23,314 nt of DNA, from assembly GCA_036897625.1 (NCBI GenBank), contig JAYMTA010000893.1:1-23314 (forward strand), in the 5' to 3' direction. The position numbers and the translations under genes were made by a program. The notes beneath the pieces are model-generated. The model did not search any database. It had not been told where the DNA came from and was given only the letters and a program-made list of their open reading frames with translations. This DNA comes from Pelargonium cotyledonis. Lineage: Eukaryota > Streptophyta > Magnoliopsida > Geraniales > Geraniaceae. Below are positions 21,701 through 23,314 of this stretch, in pieces (the stretch's first letter is position 1; each line of letters begins with the position of its first letter).

Positions 21701-23314
21701 TATAGAAGAATTAGGCATACACAGTTTTTCCCTGGTTAAAGAAATTAATCTAAAGAGAGAAAAACTGAAACAAGTCAATAATTACAGCCAATATTGGCAA
21801 CCAAGCAAATGACCAAGAAATATTCGTCTTGCCAATATTTGGAAACAGAATTGATTTATAGATTACTGATCCACCGCAATTCAATCTCAACCACCAAATG
21901 GTAAAAATAATAATTGGTTTATAGACTACTGATCTCATGTGGAGCTTCAATTGAGCAACTTCAGCTTGCTACAAATGAAATAATGACATAAGCTGAAGCA
22001 ACATTAATCTTCTAAATGTGAATAGATCATCATACCTTTTTTTTTAATTTTGCATTGAATTAGACCAATGAAAAAAAACAGATATAACAGAAGAGAGTGT
22101 TGAATTAAACATGCATTAAATATGAGACTTTGATTATAATAACCCCATGAGACATTTACATTATATAAAATCAAACTAGATAGATAAAAAAATCCAATAT
22201 CCTTGATATCAATGCTAGCAATAAGCCAACACACATCTTCAGCAGGTTTTGAGGTTTAATCATCCTTGAGGAAAACAACTACAACGAGTCAGGAAATAAA
22301 ATGACTATGTAGTTCACATAAATAAGTAAAACTTAAAATTTATTACTAAGCAGTTAAGCTGGAATTAAAAACGGCATTTCTTCTCAAAGAGGAAAGATGG
22401 CATCTTGTCCAATTACTGTGGACTAGCAAAAACTTAACTAAACACTCTGATTGCTATAATTAGAAAGACCATTCAACCTTATCGCACTAATAAAGAAAAT
22501 ATTGATAAAAAATAACACAATTTACAGTAACTCTACTCTTACATCATCACTACATCAAAATCATATAAATACTATATGCATAAAACCCTATGACAGTGTA
22601 GAAGCATTGCAACTATTTATGATTCACAGTAAACTTCTTTCTAGGTAGTATGTTCGCTAACATTAAAAGACTATAACCTGTCAAATGCTACATAATTGCA
22701 TGCGTAAAATGAAAAATTGGTTCTTTAACTAGAGCATCAAAATCATGACAGAAAATGACAAAGAAATAGCCGAACAAAATGAGGCATGCCAAATGACCAC
22801 GAACGATTAAACCGAGAAAAGAAAACCAGTAATACTAAAAAACAAAATCAAAGCTGATCTCTACAGCAAAGCATGACAGTAAAACGAAACAACAGCAATA
22901 TAATCAAGAAAAGATTCGAAAACGAAATGCAAAATTGAGATGTTCGGAAAGAAAGATCTAAACTCGCATGTTAAATTCGACGCCATCAATTCAAACAAAA
23001 ATGCAACAAAATTAAAACCTAGAAACGCCCATATGAAGCGTATTGAAGCATACCCAATACTGCAGCGACAACAAGGCTTCACTGTCGGCGACCGAACCAG
23101 AACAGCCCAAGCTCAACAGCTTGGCAGCGTCGATCTGGGCGGACTCAGGGTCCTCCCTCACCTCCCTCGCATCAGGATCCGACGCGCTAATTGCCAGAGC
23201 CAGCTGTACCTGAAACTCCTCCTCCAGGAAATTGAAATCGACGCAGTCACTACCATCGCCGACGCCGACAGCCACACCGGCAGCCCGATCAACCGCCGGC
23301 TCCAACGCCGCACA
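15712..23314 (-). CDS. Raf-like MAPKKK of the EDR1/B3 group, N-terminus outside window
   Basis: Fourteen exons on the minus strand: >23314-23054, 21690-21256, 20954-20851, 19943-19186, 19105-18917, 18711-18671, 17617-17549, 17430-17330, 17169-17091, 16988-16890, 16798-16730, 16615-16566, 16335-16159, 15805-15712. They join in phase to 841 visible residues. The first visible exon is open to the window edge and has no ATG. The EDR1 domain begins at [20 protein letters not shown] and continues through [19 protein letters not shown] and [20 protein letters not shown], followed by a Ser-rich linker. Kinase motifs, in visible residues: Gly loop GIGSYG 581-586, VAVK Lys601, HRDLKSPN from 695, DFG 715-717, APE 740-742, ending [19 protein letters not shown]. 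All catalytic residues are present, so it should be active. It most resembles, from memory, Arabidopsis AT5G11850 and EDR1, which act in stress, ABA and defence signalling. The exact subgroup member needs a tree. Confidence 0.93.
17618..18670 (-). other. Large intron in the kinase domain of the Raf-like gene
   Basis: A 1053-bp intron interrupted only by the 41-bp exon at 18671-18711 on its upstream side. AT-rich, with no recognisable gene or element. It separates the glycine-loop exon from the exon with the catalytic lysine. Confidence 0.7.
19944..20850 (-). other. Intron in the EDR1 domain of the Raf-like gene
   Basis: A 907-bp AT-rich intron. The minus-strand open frame at 20540-20752 has no family resemblance and is not taken as coding. 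No repeat recognised. Confidence 0.7.
21691..23053 (-). other. First visible intron of the Raf-like gene, with a local duplication
   Basis: A 1363-bp AT-rich intron with no coding exon. A 22-base block, ATTGATTTATAGATTACTGATC at 21850-21871, recurs at 21913-21934 with two changes, spaced 63 bp apart. A pair of GCCAATATT motifs lies just before. This looks like an old local tandem duplication. Confidence 0.6.

Noticed and set aside
23012-23305. Start of the Raf-like kinase at 23305
   Set aside because: The codon there is TTG and the frame stays open to the window edge. The real start codon must lie outside the window, in keeping with longer N-termini in the family.

Overview
The window is nuclear DNA from a flowering plant, almost certainly a eudicot. 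It is AT-rich, its genes are split by many GT-AG introns, and all three genes belong to plant protein families. I cannot name the species. Exon boundaries were worked out by hand from frame, splice signals and remembered family sequences, without alignments.

Layout: positions 1-4500 are gene-free and repeat-rich. They hold AT-rich DNA with a cluster of small foldbacks (550-719) and a CA/GT microsatellite, a worn LTR-like region (about 960-2400, minus orientation), a minus-strand L1-type LINE with a perfect 19-bp target-site duplication (2481-4264), and a 184-bp foldback MITE (4317-4500). Gene 1 (4762-7635, plus) is a nine-exon calcineurin B-like Ca2+ sensor of the CBL10 type, with a tiny seven-codon first exon and an AUG-UGA minimal upstream ORF. 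An empty intergenic stretch leads into a 770-bp GA-rich minisatellite (9447-10216) that ends just before a TATA-like box. Gene 2 (10307-14068, plus) has six exons and encodes a 319-residue protein. It reads as a shortened relative of archaeal-type cofactor-independent phosphoglycerate mutase (alkaline phosphatase superfamily) in which the metal-binding and nucleophile motifs seem to be lost. Gene 3 (15712 to beyond 23314, minus) has at least 14 exons and encodes a Raf-like kinase of the EDR1/B3 group. Its start codon lies outside the window, and it converges on gene 2 across another LTR-like remnant.

How the genes relate: CBL10-type sensors act with CIPK kinases in salt tolerance, and B3 Raf-like kinases act in stress, ethylene, ABA and defence signalling. 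Plant genes are transcribed singly and the gene orientations are mixed, so I infer no operon-like unit.

The most notable points are the apparent pseudoenzyme (gene 2), the minimal uORF and tandem splice acceptor of the CBL10 gene, the GA minisatellite occupying the gene 2 proximal promoter, and the LINE that has both ends but lacks ORF2. I found no CRISPR array, tRNA, rRNA, virus genome or bacterial-type system.
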